Source: Pseudomonas argentinensis (GTDB lineage Bacteria > Pseudomonadota > Gammaproteobacteria > Pseudomonadales > Pseudomonadaceae). From it: a stretch of DNA of 64,000 bases. The stretch lies in NCBI RefSeq assembly GCF_001839655.2, contig NZ_CP056087.1:2232001-2296000 (forward strand). Direction: 5' to 3'. Under the pieces are notes generated by a model. It was given only the letters and a program-made list of their open reading frames with translations, searched no databases and was not told where the DNA came from. Made by a program: the position numbers and the translations under genes. Positions 34,442 to 43,604 of the stretch are shown here, piece after piece; the first letter of the stretch is position 1, and each line of letters opens with the position of its first letter.

Positions 34442-35151
34442 TGTTGTTTCTCCATCCACAGGGCGCCCAGGGCTCCGCCGGCCAGGGCACCGACCACCAC
34501 ATGGCTGTTGCTGGGCAGGTACCAGTAGGCCAGCAGCGATGCGCCGGCGGCGACCGCCCAGATGATCAGCATGCGCAGGTTCTTCTGGCCGCCCACCACC
34601 ATGGCGAGCAGAAAGCAGCCCATCACCATGTCGAGGCCGAAGCTCACCGGATCGTCGATGGCGCTACCGAAATAGATGCCCAGCCAGGTGCCGATCAGCC
34701 AGGCCAGCCACAGCGCCAGGCCACCGCCTAGCAACAGGCCGAGCCCGGGCTTGTCGGTGCCGAAGGCCTGCATCGACATGGCCCAGTTGGCGTCGGACAC
34801 CACCAGCATCACGCCGTAGCGCTTGGCCGGCGGCAGGTTGCTGAGCCAGGGATACAGCGTGGCGCCCATCAGCAGGTGGCGGGCGTTGATGGCGAATACC
34901 GTCAGCGCCAGAGGCAGCAGCGGAATATGCGTGCCCCACATATCCAGCGCGGCGAATTGCGAGGCGCCGGCGAACACCAGAGCACTCATGCTCAGGCTTA
35001 TTGTGCTGCTCAAGCCTGTTTGCGTGGCGGCCAGGCCGAATGCCAACCCGAACAGCACCACGAAGGCCGAGATCGGCAGAAACTGGCGGAAGCCATTCCA
35101 GGTCAGTGCGAGGTCGAGGGTTTGCAGAGGCCGTTGTTCTTGGGTGGGCAT
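34438..35151 (-). CDS. azlC: Branched-chain amino acid exporter large subunit
   Basis: 237 residues, multi-pass. FAFGLAATQTGL-like opening (VVLFGLAFGLAATQTGLSST), then VFAGASQFAALDMWG and NARHLLMGATLYPWL, are AzlC hallmarks. It works with AzlD, encoded by the overlapping next gene. An upstream gap of about 90 bases separates it from the amidase stop, so it may be read through from that gene. Confidence 0.92.
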   Translation of the reverse strand: MPTQEQRPLQTLDLALTWNGFRQFLPISAFVVLFGLAFGLAATQTGLSSTISLSMSALVFAGASQFAALDMWGTHIPLLPLALTVFAINARHLLMGATLYPWLSNLPPAKRYGVMLVVSDANWAMSMQAFGTDKPGLGLLLGGGLALWLAWLIGTWLGIYFGSAIDDPVSFGLDMVMGCFLLAMVVGGQKNLRMLIIWAVAAGASLLAYWYLPSNSHVVVGALAGGALGALWMEKQQ

Positions 35152-35246
35152 AGGGCTCCCGATGGGGCTTTGGTGGTGTTCAGCGCGTCGAGGCTACAGT
35201 GGGGGAATCGGGATCGGCCGTTTTGCCTGCCGATCCCGTGTTGCCG

Positions 35247-36956
35247 TCACCGGGCTTTCAATGGTGGCGTGCGCGACGGAATCTGCCGCTTGTTGCCGGT
35301 GGTTTCGAAAGCCGAGGCCAGGTGCAACAGCGCGTTATCGTCATAGGCACGGCCGGCGAAGGTCAGGCCGACTGGCATGCCGATATCGGCCATCACGCCC
35401 ATGGGCACGGTAACCGTCGGCACACCGAGGTGGCGAATGGCGAGGTTGCCGTTGGCGACCCAAACGCCGTTGCTCCAGGCGATATCGGCGGACTGCGGGT
35501 TGACGTCGGCGTCGGCAGGGCCTACGTCGGCGACGGTAGGGAACAGCACGGCGTCGAGCTCGAGTTCGTCCATCCATTGTTCGAGGTCGAGCTGGCGGGT
35601 CTTCTCCAGGCCGCGCAGGCCGTCCGGTACGCTGGCGATTTGGTCCCAGGCCTTGAGGCCGCGCTGGGCCATGCGCACGTACTCGTCCATGCCGGCGGCC
35701 AGGTCGTCTTCACGGTTGGGCAGGGTGCCGGGGTCGTGGGGGAAGATCTGCGGGCCGTCGACGTCGGCCAGCCGGTTGAGCCTGGGGTCGCCGTTGGCGC
35801 GCAGGAAATCATCGAAGGCCCAGCCCGACAGTTCCCACAGCTCGTCATGCAGGAACTCGCGGGAGACCAGGCCGCGGTTGAACACCGTCGGCGCGCCGGG
35901 ACGGTCGCCCTCGCAGTTGGACACCAGCGGGAAATCCACCTCGGTCACCGTGGCACCGGCTTTTTCCAAGGCGGCGCGCGCCTGCTCCCACAGGGCGATC
36001 ACCGAGGCACGGGTATGGATGCGCTGGCCAGTCGGGCCGCCGATACCGGGCTTTTCGCTGGTGCCGGCCAGCTCGTCCTTATTGATGTACATGCGCGGTA
36101 CGCCAAAGCGCTTGCCCTTGAGCGCATCAGTCCCGGCGGCCAGCGCGGGGTAGGAGGCGGGGCGTACGGCGGATGCTTTCGGGATCGGCACCCAGGGCTG
36201 CAGGCGCCACAGATCGCCACGGGTGTCAGGGTCGTCGGCGACCACCGCGTCGAGGATCTCCAGCAGGTCAGCCATGGTGCGGGCGAAGGGCACGACCACG
36301 TCCATGGTCGGGGTCAGCGGCCAGTTGCCGCGCACCGAAATCACCCCGCGCGACGGCGTGTAGGCGCACAGGCCGTTATTGGAGGCCGGGCCACGGCCGC
36401 TCGACCAGGTTTCCTCGGCCAGGCCAAAGGCGCAGAAGCTCGCGGCGGTCGCGGTGCCGGCGCCATTGGAGGAGCCGGAGGCGAACGGCGCGGTGAGGTA
36501 ATTGGCGTTGTAGGGGCTTTCGGCACGGCCATAGACGCCGCGCTGCATGCCGCCATTGGCCATCGGCGGCATATTGGTCTTGCCCAGGCAGATGGCACCG
36601 GCGGCGCGCAGGCGCTCGATGGTGAAGGCGTCGCGCTGGGCGACCAGATCCTTGAAGGCCGGGCTGCCCGAAGCAGCGGTCAGGCCCTTGACCAGGTAGC
36701 TGTCCTTGGCGGTGTAAGGAATTCCGTCCAGCGGGCTCAGGGTTTCGCCACGGGCGCGACGGGCGTCCGAGGCCTCGGCCTCTTTCAGGGCATCGGGGTT
36801 ATGCACCACCACGGCGTTGAGCCGGGTGGCCGTATCGGCGCCATCGTAGGCGTCGATCCGCGCGAGGTAGGCCTTGACCAGTTCGACCGCGGTCGTGCGG
36901 CCGGCCTCGAGCGCGGCGCGCAGCTCGGCGATGGAGACTTCGGTTACCTCGAACAT
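35247..36956 (-). CDS. Amidase-signature enzyme
   Basis: 569 residues of the amidase-signature family. The catalytic Lys lies in IPYTAKDSYLVKG, the cis-Ser region is ASGSSNGAGTATA, replacing the common GGSSGGSAAA, and the nucleophile Ser is in EETWSSGRGPA where most amidases have DTGGSIRIPA. All triad positions look filled, but both loops are divergent, so this is an unusual subfamily of unknown substrate. The C-terminal GVPTVTVPMG and GLTFAGRAYDD motifs are typical. It is cytosolic. The start is MFEVTEV; upstream Met/Val codons lack coding character. Confidence 0.87.
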   Translation of the reverse strand: MFEVTEVSIAELRAALEAGRTTAVELVKAYLARIDAYDGADTATRLNAVVVHNPDALKEAEASDARRARGETLSPLDGIPYTAKDSYLVKGLTAASGSPAFKDLVAQRDAFTIERLRAAGAICLGKTNMPPMANGGMQRGVYGRAESPYNANYLTAPFASGSSNGAGTATAASFCAFGLAEETWSSGRGPASNNGLCAYTPSRGVISVRGNWPLTPTMDVVVPFARTMADLLEILDAVVADDPDTRGDLWRLQPWVPIPKASAVRPASYPALAAGTDALKGKRFGVPRMYINKDELAGTSEKPGIGGPTGQRIHTRASVIALWEQARAALEKAGATVTEVDFPLVSNCEGDRPGAPTVFNRGLVSREFLHDELWELSGWAFDDFLRANGDPRLNRLADVDGPQIFPHDPGTLPNREDDLAAGMDEYVRMAQRGLKAWDQIASVPDGLRGLEKTRQLDLEQWMDELELDAVLFPTVADVGPADADVNPQSADIAWSNGVWVANGNLAIRHLGVPTVTVPMGVMADIGMPVGLTFAGRAYDDNALLHLASAFETTGNKRQIPSRTPPLKAR

Positions 36957-37150
36957 GCTGTCACCCCTGATGGCTCGCGGGCCGGCCACGTGCTTGGCGC
37001 GCCTGTTGCCCGGTGGAATGGCGGCTCATGCGGAGCCGGTCGAGCGTCGATTCTAGTGCCACCGGTGCGGAAGAGGCAGCCCCAGGCGTTCAATTTTTTG
37101 CACAGGCCTAATGTTGTACATTGGCGCCTGGATTCTAGTGAGATGCCAAT

Positions 37151-37723
37151 ATGCACGATTCGATCAAGCCCGTGAGCCTGGACAAGGCCTACCGACTGCT
37201 CAGCCATGGCCCGACGGTATTGGTATCCGCCCGTCATGATGGCGTCGACGGGGTGATGGCCGCCGCCTGGGCCTGCGCCCTGGATTTCGATCCGCCCAAG
37301 CTGACCGTGGTGCTCGACAAGATCACCGCCACCCGCGTGCTGGTCGAGCGCAGCGGGCAGTTCGTCATCCAGGTGCCCACTGCCGCGCAGCTGGAGCTGA
37401 CCTATCAGGTCGGTTCGCGCAGCCTCAGCGAGGAACCGGGCAAGCTGGCCGCCAGCGGCGTCGAACTGTTCTCGCTCGGGGACATGGATCTGCCGTTCGT
37501 GGCCGGCTGTTCGGCATGGCTGGCCTGCCGGCTGATCGACGAGCCGCACAACCAGCAGGCCTATGACCTGTTTATCGGCGAGGTCACCGCAGCCTGGGCC
37601 GACGACCGGGTATTTCGCGACGGGCGCTGGCATTTCGAGGATGCCGACCCAAGCTGGCGCAGCCTTCACCATGTCGCCGGCGGTCACTTTTATGGCATTG
37701 GCGAGGCGCTGGTGCGCAAATGA
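37151..37723 (+). CDS. Flavin reductase-like FMN-binding protein
   Basis: 190 residues of the flavin-reductase-like split-barrel family: GPTVLVSARHDGVDGVMAAA, WACALDFDPPKLTVVLDKIT and SGQFVIQVP are the FMN-contact regions, then HNQQAYDLFIGEVTAAWADD and a final GGHFYGIGEAL. It binds FMN and probably reduces it with NAD(P)H or acts in a two-component monooxygenase; partner unknown. It is divergent from the amidase and close to the next small gene. Confidence 0.88.
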   Translation: MHDSIKPVSLDKAYRLLSHGPTVLVSARHDGVDGVMAAAWACALDFDPPKLTVVLDKITATRVLVERSGQFVIQVPTAAQLELTYQVGSRSLSEEPGKLAASGVELFSLGDMDLPFVAGCSAWLACRLIDEPHNQQAYDLFIGEVTAAWADDRVFRDGRWHFEDADPSWRSLHHVAGGHFYGIGEALVRK

Positions 37724-37791
37724 TCCGCGTCTGGCGTTGTCCCAGATGGACATGCATCGAGGGCGCATTCGCGCCTCGCACGGAGTTCGCC

Positions 37792-38136
37792 ATGAAAGCA
37801 TCGATCAGTCTTGCCCTGGCGCTGGCCATCATGGCCGGCGCTCCTGCCGCGCTCGCTGACGAGCGTGGGCCGCAGACCATCCGTGTGATTCCCAAGGCCT
37901 ACGTCAGCCCCGGAACGAGCGGTAGCGTCGACACCTATGAGCGGCAGGAGCGTTACAACCTCTATGGTGGCCAACGCCTGCCCCAGGGCATCGACTCCCG
38001 CCGCTACGAAAGCGGCCAGCGCAGCTCCACCTTCGAAACCCGCGGCGGTATCCGCCAGAGCATCGAATATCCCAACGGCTACGAGGTACAGCGCTATCCG
38101 GGGCAGGGCACCCAGCGGTACGAGCAGCGGCGTTAG
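37792..38136 (+). CDS. Small periplasmic basic protein
   Basis: 114 residues with a signal peptide (MKASISLALALAIMAGAPAA). The mature part is short, polar and rich in Arg, Tyr, Gln and Gly (YERQERYNLYGGQRLPQG, YPGQGTQRYEQRR), probably intrinsically disordered. GGAG lies before the ATG. I recall similar small proteins in pseudomonads with no assigned role. The stop overlaps the TTAGACC of a possible regulatory site. Confidence 0.7.
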   Translation: MKASISLALALAIMAGAPAALADERGPQTIRVIPKAYVSPGTSGSVDTYERQERYNLYGGQRLPQGIDSRRYESGQRSSTFETRGGIRQSIEYPNGYEVQRYPGQGTQRYEQRR

Positions 38137-38143
38137 ACCGCAC

Positions 38144-38157
38144 TAGACTTTGGTCTA
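38144..38157. promoter_or_regulatory. Inverted repeat upstream of the acetate-uptake operon
   Basis: TAGAC-TTTG-GTCTA, with a further TTAGACC 11 bases upstream. It lies about 100 bases before the DUF485 start, where a response regulator for acetate or alcohol metabolism could bind. Regulator identity is inference. Confidence 0.4.
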
Positions 38158-38253
38158 AAAAGCAGAGGGCTTCGACTAAGGTCGTCTGTCGCAAGTTGAC
38201 TGCTGACATACAGTTATCCGTACCAGCATCCTGCTGTGGAGGATAACAATAAA

Positions 38254-38565
38254 ATGAACGACAGCATCTACCGGCGGATCGAGCAAAATCCGCGCTTCCA
38301 GGAGCTAGTAGCCAAGCGCGAGCGATTCGCCTGGATACTCTCCGCCATCATGCTCGGCATCTATGTCGGCTTCATTCTGCTCATCGCTTTCGTGCCCGGC
38401 CTGCTCGGTACCCGCATCAGTGCCGACTCACCGATCACCTGGGGCATTCCCATCGGTGTGGGCGTGATCCTGTCGGCCTTCGTGCTCACCGGTATCTACG
38501 TGCGTCGCGCCAACAGCGAATTCGACAACCTGAACCAGGCGATCCTGGACGAGGTGGGCAAATGA
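38254..38565 (+). CDS. DUF485 membrane partner of ActP
   Basis: 103 residues with two membrane helices ([20 protein letters not shown] and [20 protein letters not shown]) and charged ends. The [20 protein letters not shown] opening and the C-terminal [15 protein letters not shown] are DUF485 hallmarks. It always sits just before actP, which it overlaps by ATGA here, and probably assists acetate symport. A strong ribosome site (GGAGG) precedes it. Confidence 0.93.
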   Translation: MNDSIYRRIEQNPRFQELVAKRERFAWILSAIMLGIYVGFILLIAFVPGLLGTRISADSPITWGIPIGVGVILSAFVLTGIYVRRANSEFDNLNQAILDEVGK

Positions 38566-40217
38566 TCGGCCGTATCCTTGGCGCCCTGGCCCTGATGGCC
38601 ATGGCACCGGCCCTGTGGGCCGACGCGCTGACCGGTGACGTGCAGCGTCAGGCGGTCAACACCCCTGCCATCCTGATGTTCCTGGCCTTCGTCGGTGGCA
38701 CCCTGTGCATCACCTACTGGGCCTCGAAGCGCAGCAAGTCGACGTCGGACTTCTATACCGCGGGGGGCGGTATCACCGGCTTCCAGAATGGCCTGGCGAT
38801 CGCTGGCGACTACATGTCGGCCGCCTCCTTCCTGGGTATTTCCGCCCTGGTGTTCACCTCGGGCTACGACGGCCTGATCTACTCGATCGGCTTTCTGGTC
38901 GGCTGGCCGGTGATCCTCTTCCTGATCGCCGAGCGCCTGCGCAACCTGGGTAAATACACCTTTGCCGACGTAGCCTCCTACCGCCTCAAGCAGAAGGAAA
39001 TCCGCACCCTGTCGGCCAGCGGCTCGCTGGTGGTGGTGGCCTTCTACCTGATCGCGCAGATGGTCGGTGCCGGAAAGCTGATCGAACTGCTGTTCGGCCT
39101 GCAGTACCACGTGGCGGTCGTGCTGGTCGGTATCCTGATGGTGATGTACGTGCTGTTCGGCGGCATGCTGGCCACCACCTGGGTGCAGATCATCAAGGCG
39201 GTGCTGCTGCTTTCCGGCGCCTCGTTCATGGCGCTGATGGTGATGAAGCACGTCGGTTTCAACTTCGCCACCCTGTTCTCCGAAGCCATCAAGGTCCACG
39301 CCAACGGCGAAGCGATCATGAGCCCCGGCGGCCTGGTCAAGGATCCGATTTCGGCGATCTCCCTGGGCCTGGCTCTGATGTTCGGTACTGCAGGTCTGCC
39401 GCACATCCTGATGCGCTTCTTCACCGTGAGCGATGCCAAGGAAGCCCGCAAGTCGGTGTTCTACGCCACCGGTTTCATCGGCTACTTCTACATCCTGACC
39501 TTTATCATCGGCTTTGGCGCGATTCTGCTGGTCAGCACCAACCCGGTCTTCAAGGACGCCACCGGCGCGCTGCTCGGCGGCAACAACATGGCGGCGGTGC
39601 ACCTGGCCAATGCCGTGGGCGGCAGCATCTTCCTGGGCTTCATCTCGGCCGTGGCCTTCGCCACCATCCTCGCGGTGGTTGCCGGCCTGACCCTGGCGGG
39701 CGCTTCGGCGGTTTCCCACGACCTGTACGCCAGCGTGTTCAAAAAGGGCAACGTCAACGAGAAGGACGAGCTGCGCGTTTCGAAGATCACCACCGTGTGC
39801 CTGGGGGTGCTGGCCATCGGCCTGGGCATTCTCTTCGAGAAGCAGAACATCGCGTTCATGGTGGGCCTGGCGTTCTCCATCGCGGCGAGCTGCAACTTCC
39901 CGGTGCTGTTCCTTTCCATGTACTGGAAGAACCTGACCACCCGGGGCGCCATGATCGGCGGCTGGCTGGGCCTGATCACCGCCGTCGTGCTAATGGTGCT
40001 CGGCCCGACCATCTGGGTCACCGTGCTCGGCCACGCGAAGGCGATCTTCCCATACGAGTATCCGGCGCTGTTCTCGATCATCGTGGCGTTCGTCGGTATC
40101 TGGTTCTTCTCGATCACCGACAAGTCCGAAGCGGCTGCAGAGGAACGTGCGCTGTTCCTGCCGCAGTTCGTGCGTTCGCACACCGGCCTGGGGGCCAGTG
40201 GCGCTTCGGCCCACTGA
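38562..40217 (+). CDS. actP: Cation/acetate symporter
   Basis: 551 residues, about 13 membrane helices, of the sodium:solute symporter family. A cleavable N-terminal signal ([20 protein letters not shown]) and [16 protein letters not shown] motif ([40 protein letters not shown]) identify ActP, as does [20 protein letters not shown]. It takes up acetate and other short acids with Na+ or H+. It is coupled to DUF485 and closed by a strong terminator. Confidence 0.95.
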   Translation: MIGRILGALALMAMAPALWADALTGDVQRQAVNTPAILMFLAFVGGTLCITYWASKRSKSTSDFYTAGGGITGFQNGLAIAGDYMSAASFLGISALVFTSGYDGLIYSIGFLVGWPVILFLIAERLRNLGKYTFADVASYRLKQKEIRTLSASGSLVVVAFYLIAQMVGAGKLIELLFGLQYHVAVVLVGILMVMYVLFGGMLATTWVQIIKAVLLLSGASFMALMVMKHVGFNFATLFSEAIKVHANGEAIMSPGGLVKDPISAISLGLALMFGTAGLPHILMRFFTVSDAKEARKSVFYATGFIGYFYILTFIIGFGAILLVSTNPVFKDATGALLGGNNMAAVHLANAVGGSIFLGFISAVAFATILAVVAGLTLAGASAVSHDLYASVFKKGNVNEKDELRVSKITTVCLGVLAIGLGILFEKQNIAFMVGLAFSIAASCNFPVLFLSMYWKNLTTRGAMIGGWLGLITAVVLMVLGPTIWVTVLGHAKAIFPYEYPALFSIIVAFVGIWFFSITDKSEAAAEERALFLPQFVRSHTGLGASGASAH

Positions 40218-40237
40218 TCGCCCAACGGGTAAACCAA

Positions 40238-40265
40238 GGGGCGGCCTGCGGGTCGCCCCTTTTTT
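40238..40265 (+). terminator. Terminator of the DUF485-actP operon
   Basis: GGGGCG (40238-40243) and CGCCCC (40254-40259) with a 10-base loop, followed by TTTTTT. It lies 20 bases past the actP stop. Confidence 0.85.
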
Positions 40266-40298
40266 GTTCTTCGCATTTCGCGGGGAGGATAGGCTTGG

Positions 40299-40498
40299 CA
40301 CCGGACTGGCAAGTTTGTGTGCGTATCACTTACTGGCTTGGCACTATCCATTACCGCGTGTACTGAACCTTTGTGTTGCGCCCCTTACGGGCGCCACACG
40401 CTGACTCGTTCGCAAGGGGTGAAACCTATTAGGCCAGGCGGCGGGCCAATGGAGAGTGCCAAGTCATCGGCAGCGAACACTTATTTGCCAGTCCGGTG
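40299..40498. repeat. 200-bp imperfect palindrome, MITE-like
   Basis: The ends are a perfect 14-bp inverted repeat (CACCGGACTGGCAA, 40299-40312; TTGCCAGTCCGGTG, 40485-40498). Further in, CTTGGCACTATCCATT (40337-40352) mirrors AATGGAGAGTGCCAAG (40448-40463) at 15 of 16 positions, and the stretch between is partly complementary too. About 95 bases (40353-40447) form the centre, with GCGCCCCTTACGGGCGC-type dyads. There is no gene in it. It resembles a miniature inverted-repeat element. The remainder of 40218-40725 has no feature I can support. Confidence 0.65.
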
Positions 40499-40725
40499 TT
40501 AACCCACACTTTCCCCAAACTATGCAAAGAACCCTTCTTGCGCCGTCGCTCCCGGGCCTGCTTCAAGGGCAGGCAGGAGGGCGTTCGTTTTTGCCAGGCT
40601 ACCTGGCTGGACGTGCCAACGTGTGGGCTCGGGGGGCGGGCTGCTGGCCTGGCCAGACTGGCTCGGCCGGACAGGCTCGCCGGGCCTGAGGCCGGCTTGG
40701 GGTGAAGAGTCCGCTGCCGCCTTCG

Positions 40726-41757
40726 CTAGGCCAGTGCCGCCACCTGGTAGGTGTCGATATGGATGCGGTTACGCCCGGCGCGCTTGGCTTCATAAAGCTG
40801 GTGATCGGCCCGTTGCAGCCAGTCCTGCCAGTGCTCGTTGGCGTACAGCACGGCGCCGCCCATGGACACCGTCACCGGCCCGCCCGGGCTGGTCAGATGC
40901 TGGGCGATCTGCGCCTGCAACTGCAGAGCGGCTGCGCGCAGGCCCTTTTCGTCGGTATTGCACAGCAGCAACAGGAACTCTTCACCGCCAAAACGGAACA
41001 GCCGGTCTTCGTGGCGGAAGCACCGGTTGGTCAGCTCGACGAAATTCACCAGCACCTGATCGCCCACCGCATGACCGAAGCGGTCGTTGACCTGCTTGAA
41101 GTGATCCATGTCGATGACCAGTACGGCGCTGTTGATGTCGTGCCGGCGCTTGTTGGCCACGGCGATCTTCAACTCCTGATCCATCACCCGCCGATTGCGC
41201 GCGCCGGTCAGCGCGTCGCGGGTGGCCCAGGACTGCAGTTGGTTGCGCTGGTAGCTCGCGCGTTGGGCGAAGATGAAACTGAGGGTGCTGGAGAGCATCG
41301 CGGTGACGATGAACGACAGCATCTGGTAATCGCTTTCGAATACCGTACCCGGTATCAGCCTCGAGTAGACCACCAGCGCGACCAGCACTGCGACGGTCGC
41401 CAGCAATGCCAGCAGCGGCGGCACCATGAAGAAGTTGAGAAGGATCAGCGGATAGATCCAGAACAGGCCGTTGATGCCCAGCTTGATGACGATCAGGGTG
41501 GCGCACAGGGAGGCGACGACCATCAGGCAGAGACCCGGCTTGCGCGTATCGCCGGTTCGCCAGGCGTAGCCCATGGCGAAGAGGGTTGATAGCACGATGA
41601 TGGTGTCGGCGATACCGACCGCGTAGTTGCCTTGCGACAGGCGATAGATGGCGTAAGGCGAGATACCGAGTACCCCGAAGAACCCCATCAGGGTAATGAT
41701 GGAGAGCTGAAAGTCCCTGCGCAGCCGCGCAAGAGCACGATTGAACGGTCTGCCCAT
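40726..41757 (-). CDS. Membrane diguanylate cyclase (GGDEF)
   Basis: 343 residues: about five or six membrane helices (1-170; LGINGLFWIYPLILLNFFMV among them) and a C-terminal GGDEF domain. The active site is FRFGGEEFLLLL (GGEEF), and an RxxD inhibitory site (RHED) lies exactly five residues before it, so the enzyme should make c-di-GMP and be product-inhibited. DALTGARNRR and DMDHFKQVNDRFGH are intact. It probably senses a membrane or periplasmic cue. No phosphodiesterase is adjacent. Confidence 0.93.
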   Translation of the reverse strand: MGRPFNRALARLRRDFQLSIITLMGFFGVLGISPYAIYRLSQGNYAVGIADTIIVLSTLFAMGYAWRTGDTRKPGLCLMVVASLCATLIVIKLGINGLFWIYPLILLNFFMVPPLLALLATVAVLVALVVYSRLIPGTVFESDYQMLSFIVTAMLSSTLSFIFAQRASYQRNQLQSWATRDALTGARNRRVMDQELKIAVANKRRHDINSAVLVIDMDHFKQVNDRFGHAVGDQVLVNFVELTNRCFRHEDRLFRFGGEEFLLLLCNTDEKGLRAAALQLQAQIAQHLTSPGGPVTVSMGGAVLYANEHWQDWLQRADHQLYEAKRAGRNRIHIDTYQVAALA

Positions 41758-41911
41758 GGTCTGTTGTTCTCATTGTTCGCGCGTTCGCCTGGCAGCAGTG
41801 CTCGCTTCTCGGTAGCGCTGGAATCCATGGACGTCGACCACGGCGGGCAGTAGCGGCTATCGCGAAGCGAGGTGGCTCGGTTGCCAGCGTCACGTCAGTG
41901 CTTATGAAATA

Positions 41912-42310
41912 TCAACGTGCCATTACGTTCAATATCTTTTTCTTTTTGTAACGCTGCAGGCGTTCGGCCAGGGGGGCGGGTGGCGATGGGCAGGGCGCGA
42001 AGCCCAGGCGGCCGTAGAAAGGTTCGAGATCAGGATGGCAGAACAGCCACACCGGTGTGTCGATCCCGTGCAGCGCATGGCTGATCAGGGCGCTGGCCAC
42101 GCCTTGCCGGCGCTGCTCGGTGTCGACCAGCAGGCTGGTCAGCCACTGGCCGTGAGCCATCGGCTGCAGGCACAGGGCGGCGATGATCTGCGTGCGCTCG
42201 GCCACCCACACCCGGTGGGCCGCCCGGGTGCGCATGGCCGAGTGCTGGCTGCGGTAGAACTTGTCGGCCAGGGGGCGCAGGTGGTCGGGCAGGCAGCGAA
42301 ACTCGGTCAT
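41912..42310 (-). CDS. GNAT-family acetyltransferase
   Basis: 132 residues. The acetyl-CoA site is LLVDTEQRRQGVASALI (Q/RxxGxG/A pattern) and the end PFYGRLGFAPCP is the standard GNAT signature. The C-terminus is a basic tail (RLQRYKKKKIL), which is unusual and may aid contact with RNA or membrane. It is a cytosolic N-acetyltransferase of unknown target. Confidence 0.85.
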   Translation of the reverse strand: MTEFRCLPDHLRPLADKFYRSQHSAMRTRAAHRVWVAERTQIIAALCLQPMAHGQWLTSLLVDTEQRRQGVASALISHALHGIDTPVWLFCHPDLEPFYGRLGFAPCPSPPAPLAERLQRYKKKKILNVMAR

Positions 42311-42371
42311 CGATAGCGGGCAGCGGTGGGCGGGGCGCCAGTCTACGTTTCAGTCGCCCCCGCCACCAGTA

Positions 42372-42704
42372 TCAGGTGCGGCGTTGCAACAGGCGTACGG
42401 CAGTGATTTCCGGCAGATCATCGCGGCGCAGATAGACGCGCAGTGGTTCGCTGATGGCCAGGCGTTCGTCGATGCGTAGCTCGACCAGCTGGCGCAGGCG
42501 GTCGCGCTTGAGGGTCATCTGCTCGGTGCTGTCCGAAGCATGCCAGACGAACTCGCTGGTTGGGGTGATGCTGCCTTCGGCGACGTCCAGGCCGAAGGAA
42601 TCTTCGCTGAAGCGAACGATATGTTGGCCGGTCTTGACGTTGAAACCGACGAAGCCTTGCAACTGGTCGGCGGCGGCGCAGATGCCGGCGGAAGTGATAG
42701 CCAT
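42372..42704 (-). CDS. Conserved Pseudomonas protein of unknown function
   Basis: 110 residues, soluble: MAITSAGICAAADQLQGFVG, KTGQHIVRFSEDSFGLDVAE, then STEQMTLKRDRLRQLVELRI and RVYLRRDDLPEITAVRLL. It looks like an alpha/beta protein with a helical middle. I do not recognise a named family, though the length and start suggest a conserved pseudomonad hypothetical. The longer open frame running through 43481 crosses other genes and is not real. Confidence 0.65.
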   Translation of the reverse strand: MAITSAGICAAADQLQGFVGFNVKTGQHIVRFSEDSFGLDVAEGSITPTSEFVWHASDSTEQMTLKRDRLRQLVELRIDERLAISEPLRVYLRRDDLPEITAVRLLQRRT

Positions 42705-42826
42705 GGTGAGCCCTCGCGGTAGCGCAATGGATCGGCTCAGGCTAAGGGCTGCGCCTGTATGGACGTTGCTGTGGGTCAATGAATCGGTGACAGGCGTGCT
42801 GCGCCGTTGCCGCAGGGGCTGACTGA

Positions 42827-43081
42827 TCAGCCTTCCGGCAGCACGCGCGGTTGCGGGCCGATATCGCGGATCGAGTTCGACACACGGTAGTTGGGCGCCT
42901 GCAGAGCGCTGCGGATCTTCTCGTAATCCTCGTACGGCAGGCCGCTGCGGCTGAGCATCTCCAGGGCGAACTGCTTGATCTCGGCGTCGGTGTAGGGGCG
43001 TTCGGCGGCCGACTGCGGGGTGGCGCAGCCGGCTAGCGAGAGGGTGAGGAGGGTGAGCAGAACGAGCAGTGAACGTTGCAT
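42827..43081 (-). CDS. Small lipoprotein
   Basis: 84 residues with a clear lipoprotein signal (MQRSLLVLLTLLTLSLAGC) and a helical mature part (AERPYTDAEIKQFALEMLSR, SGLPYEDYEKIRSAL). The ATG at 43081 was preferred to a GTG at 43090, since AGG lies 8 bases before it. Function unknown. Confidence 0.75.
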   Translation of the reverse strand: MQRSLLVLLTLLTLSLAGCATPQSAAERPYTDAEIKQFALEMLSRSGLPYEDYEKIRSALQAPNYRVSNSIRDIGPQPRVLPEG

Positions 43082-43197
43082 GGCGGGCACCTGTAAGCGA
43101 AGCCGTTGAGATGGTGCCTAGGCTATTGGCTGGCCGCTTGGTGCAGAAATCATTCGGCTCGATAGTGGCTATCGGTGCCCGAGAGGCCGAGGTGTGC

Positions 43198-43602
43198 TCA
43201 GTCGTGGGGCCAGAGCAGCGGCAGTACATGCAGGCGCAGCAGCGGCGCCAGGTCGTCACCGCGCGGATCCTGGGGCGCCAGCCAGCGCAGCGCTTCGAGT
43301 TCGGCTGCCGGGGCAACCGGATGGCAGAGTGCGGCGCGAAAGATATCGGCTGCCACGCGGGTATCGGCTTCGTTGGCGGCCGCTTCGTTGAAGTGGCCCA
43401 GTGGTGTGAACGCCGCCTCGGGGAGTTGCAGGTGGAGCTCTTCGTCGAGCTCGCGGGCCAGGGTCTGCAGGGCGCTTTCACCGGCTTCGCGTTTGCCGCC
43501 CGGCAGCATGAACATCCGCGTGCCCCGTTTACGCACCAATAGCAGCCGGCCCGCGTCGTCGAGCAGGCAGGCGGCCGCGATGTTCAGGGTGCGCGGCGAC
43601 AT
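43198..43602 (-). CDS. Nudix hydrolase
   Basis: 134 residues with the full Nudix box GGKREAGESALQTLAREL then DEEL (Gx5Ex7REx2EEx pattern). It hydrolyses nucleoside diphosphates linked to another moiety; the exact substrate is unclear. Its start lies 2 bases after the stop of the upstream lipoprotein gene, so the two are co-translated. Confidence 0.9.
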   Translation of the reverse strand: MSPRTLNIAAACLLDDAGRLLLVRKRGTRMFMLPGGKREAGESALQTLARELDEELHLQLPEAAFTPLGHFNEAAANEADTRVAADIFRAALCHPVAPAAELEALRWLAPQDPRGDDLAPLLRLHVLPLLWPHD

Positions 43603-43604
43603 GC

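Noticed and set aside
35199..37175. 658-codon plus-strand frame opposite the amidase
   Set aside because: Antisense shadow; rich in Gly, Ala, Val, His repeats without any family motif.
39488..40351. 287-codon minus-strand frame entering the palindrome after actP
   Set aside because: Antisense shadow of actP extended through the inverted repeat; not a gene.
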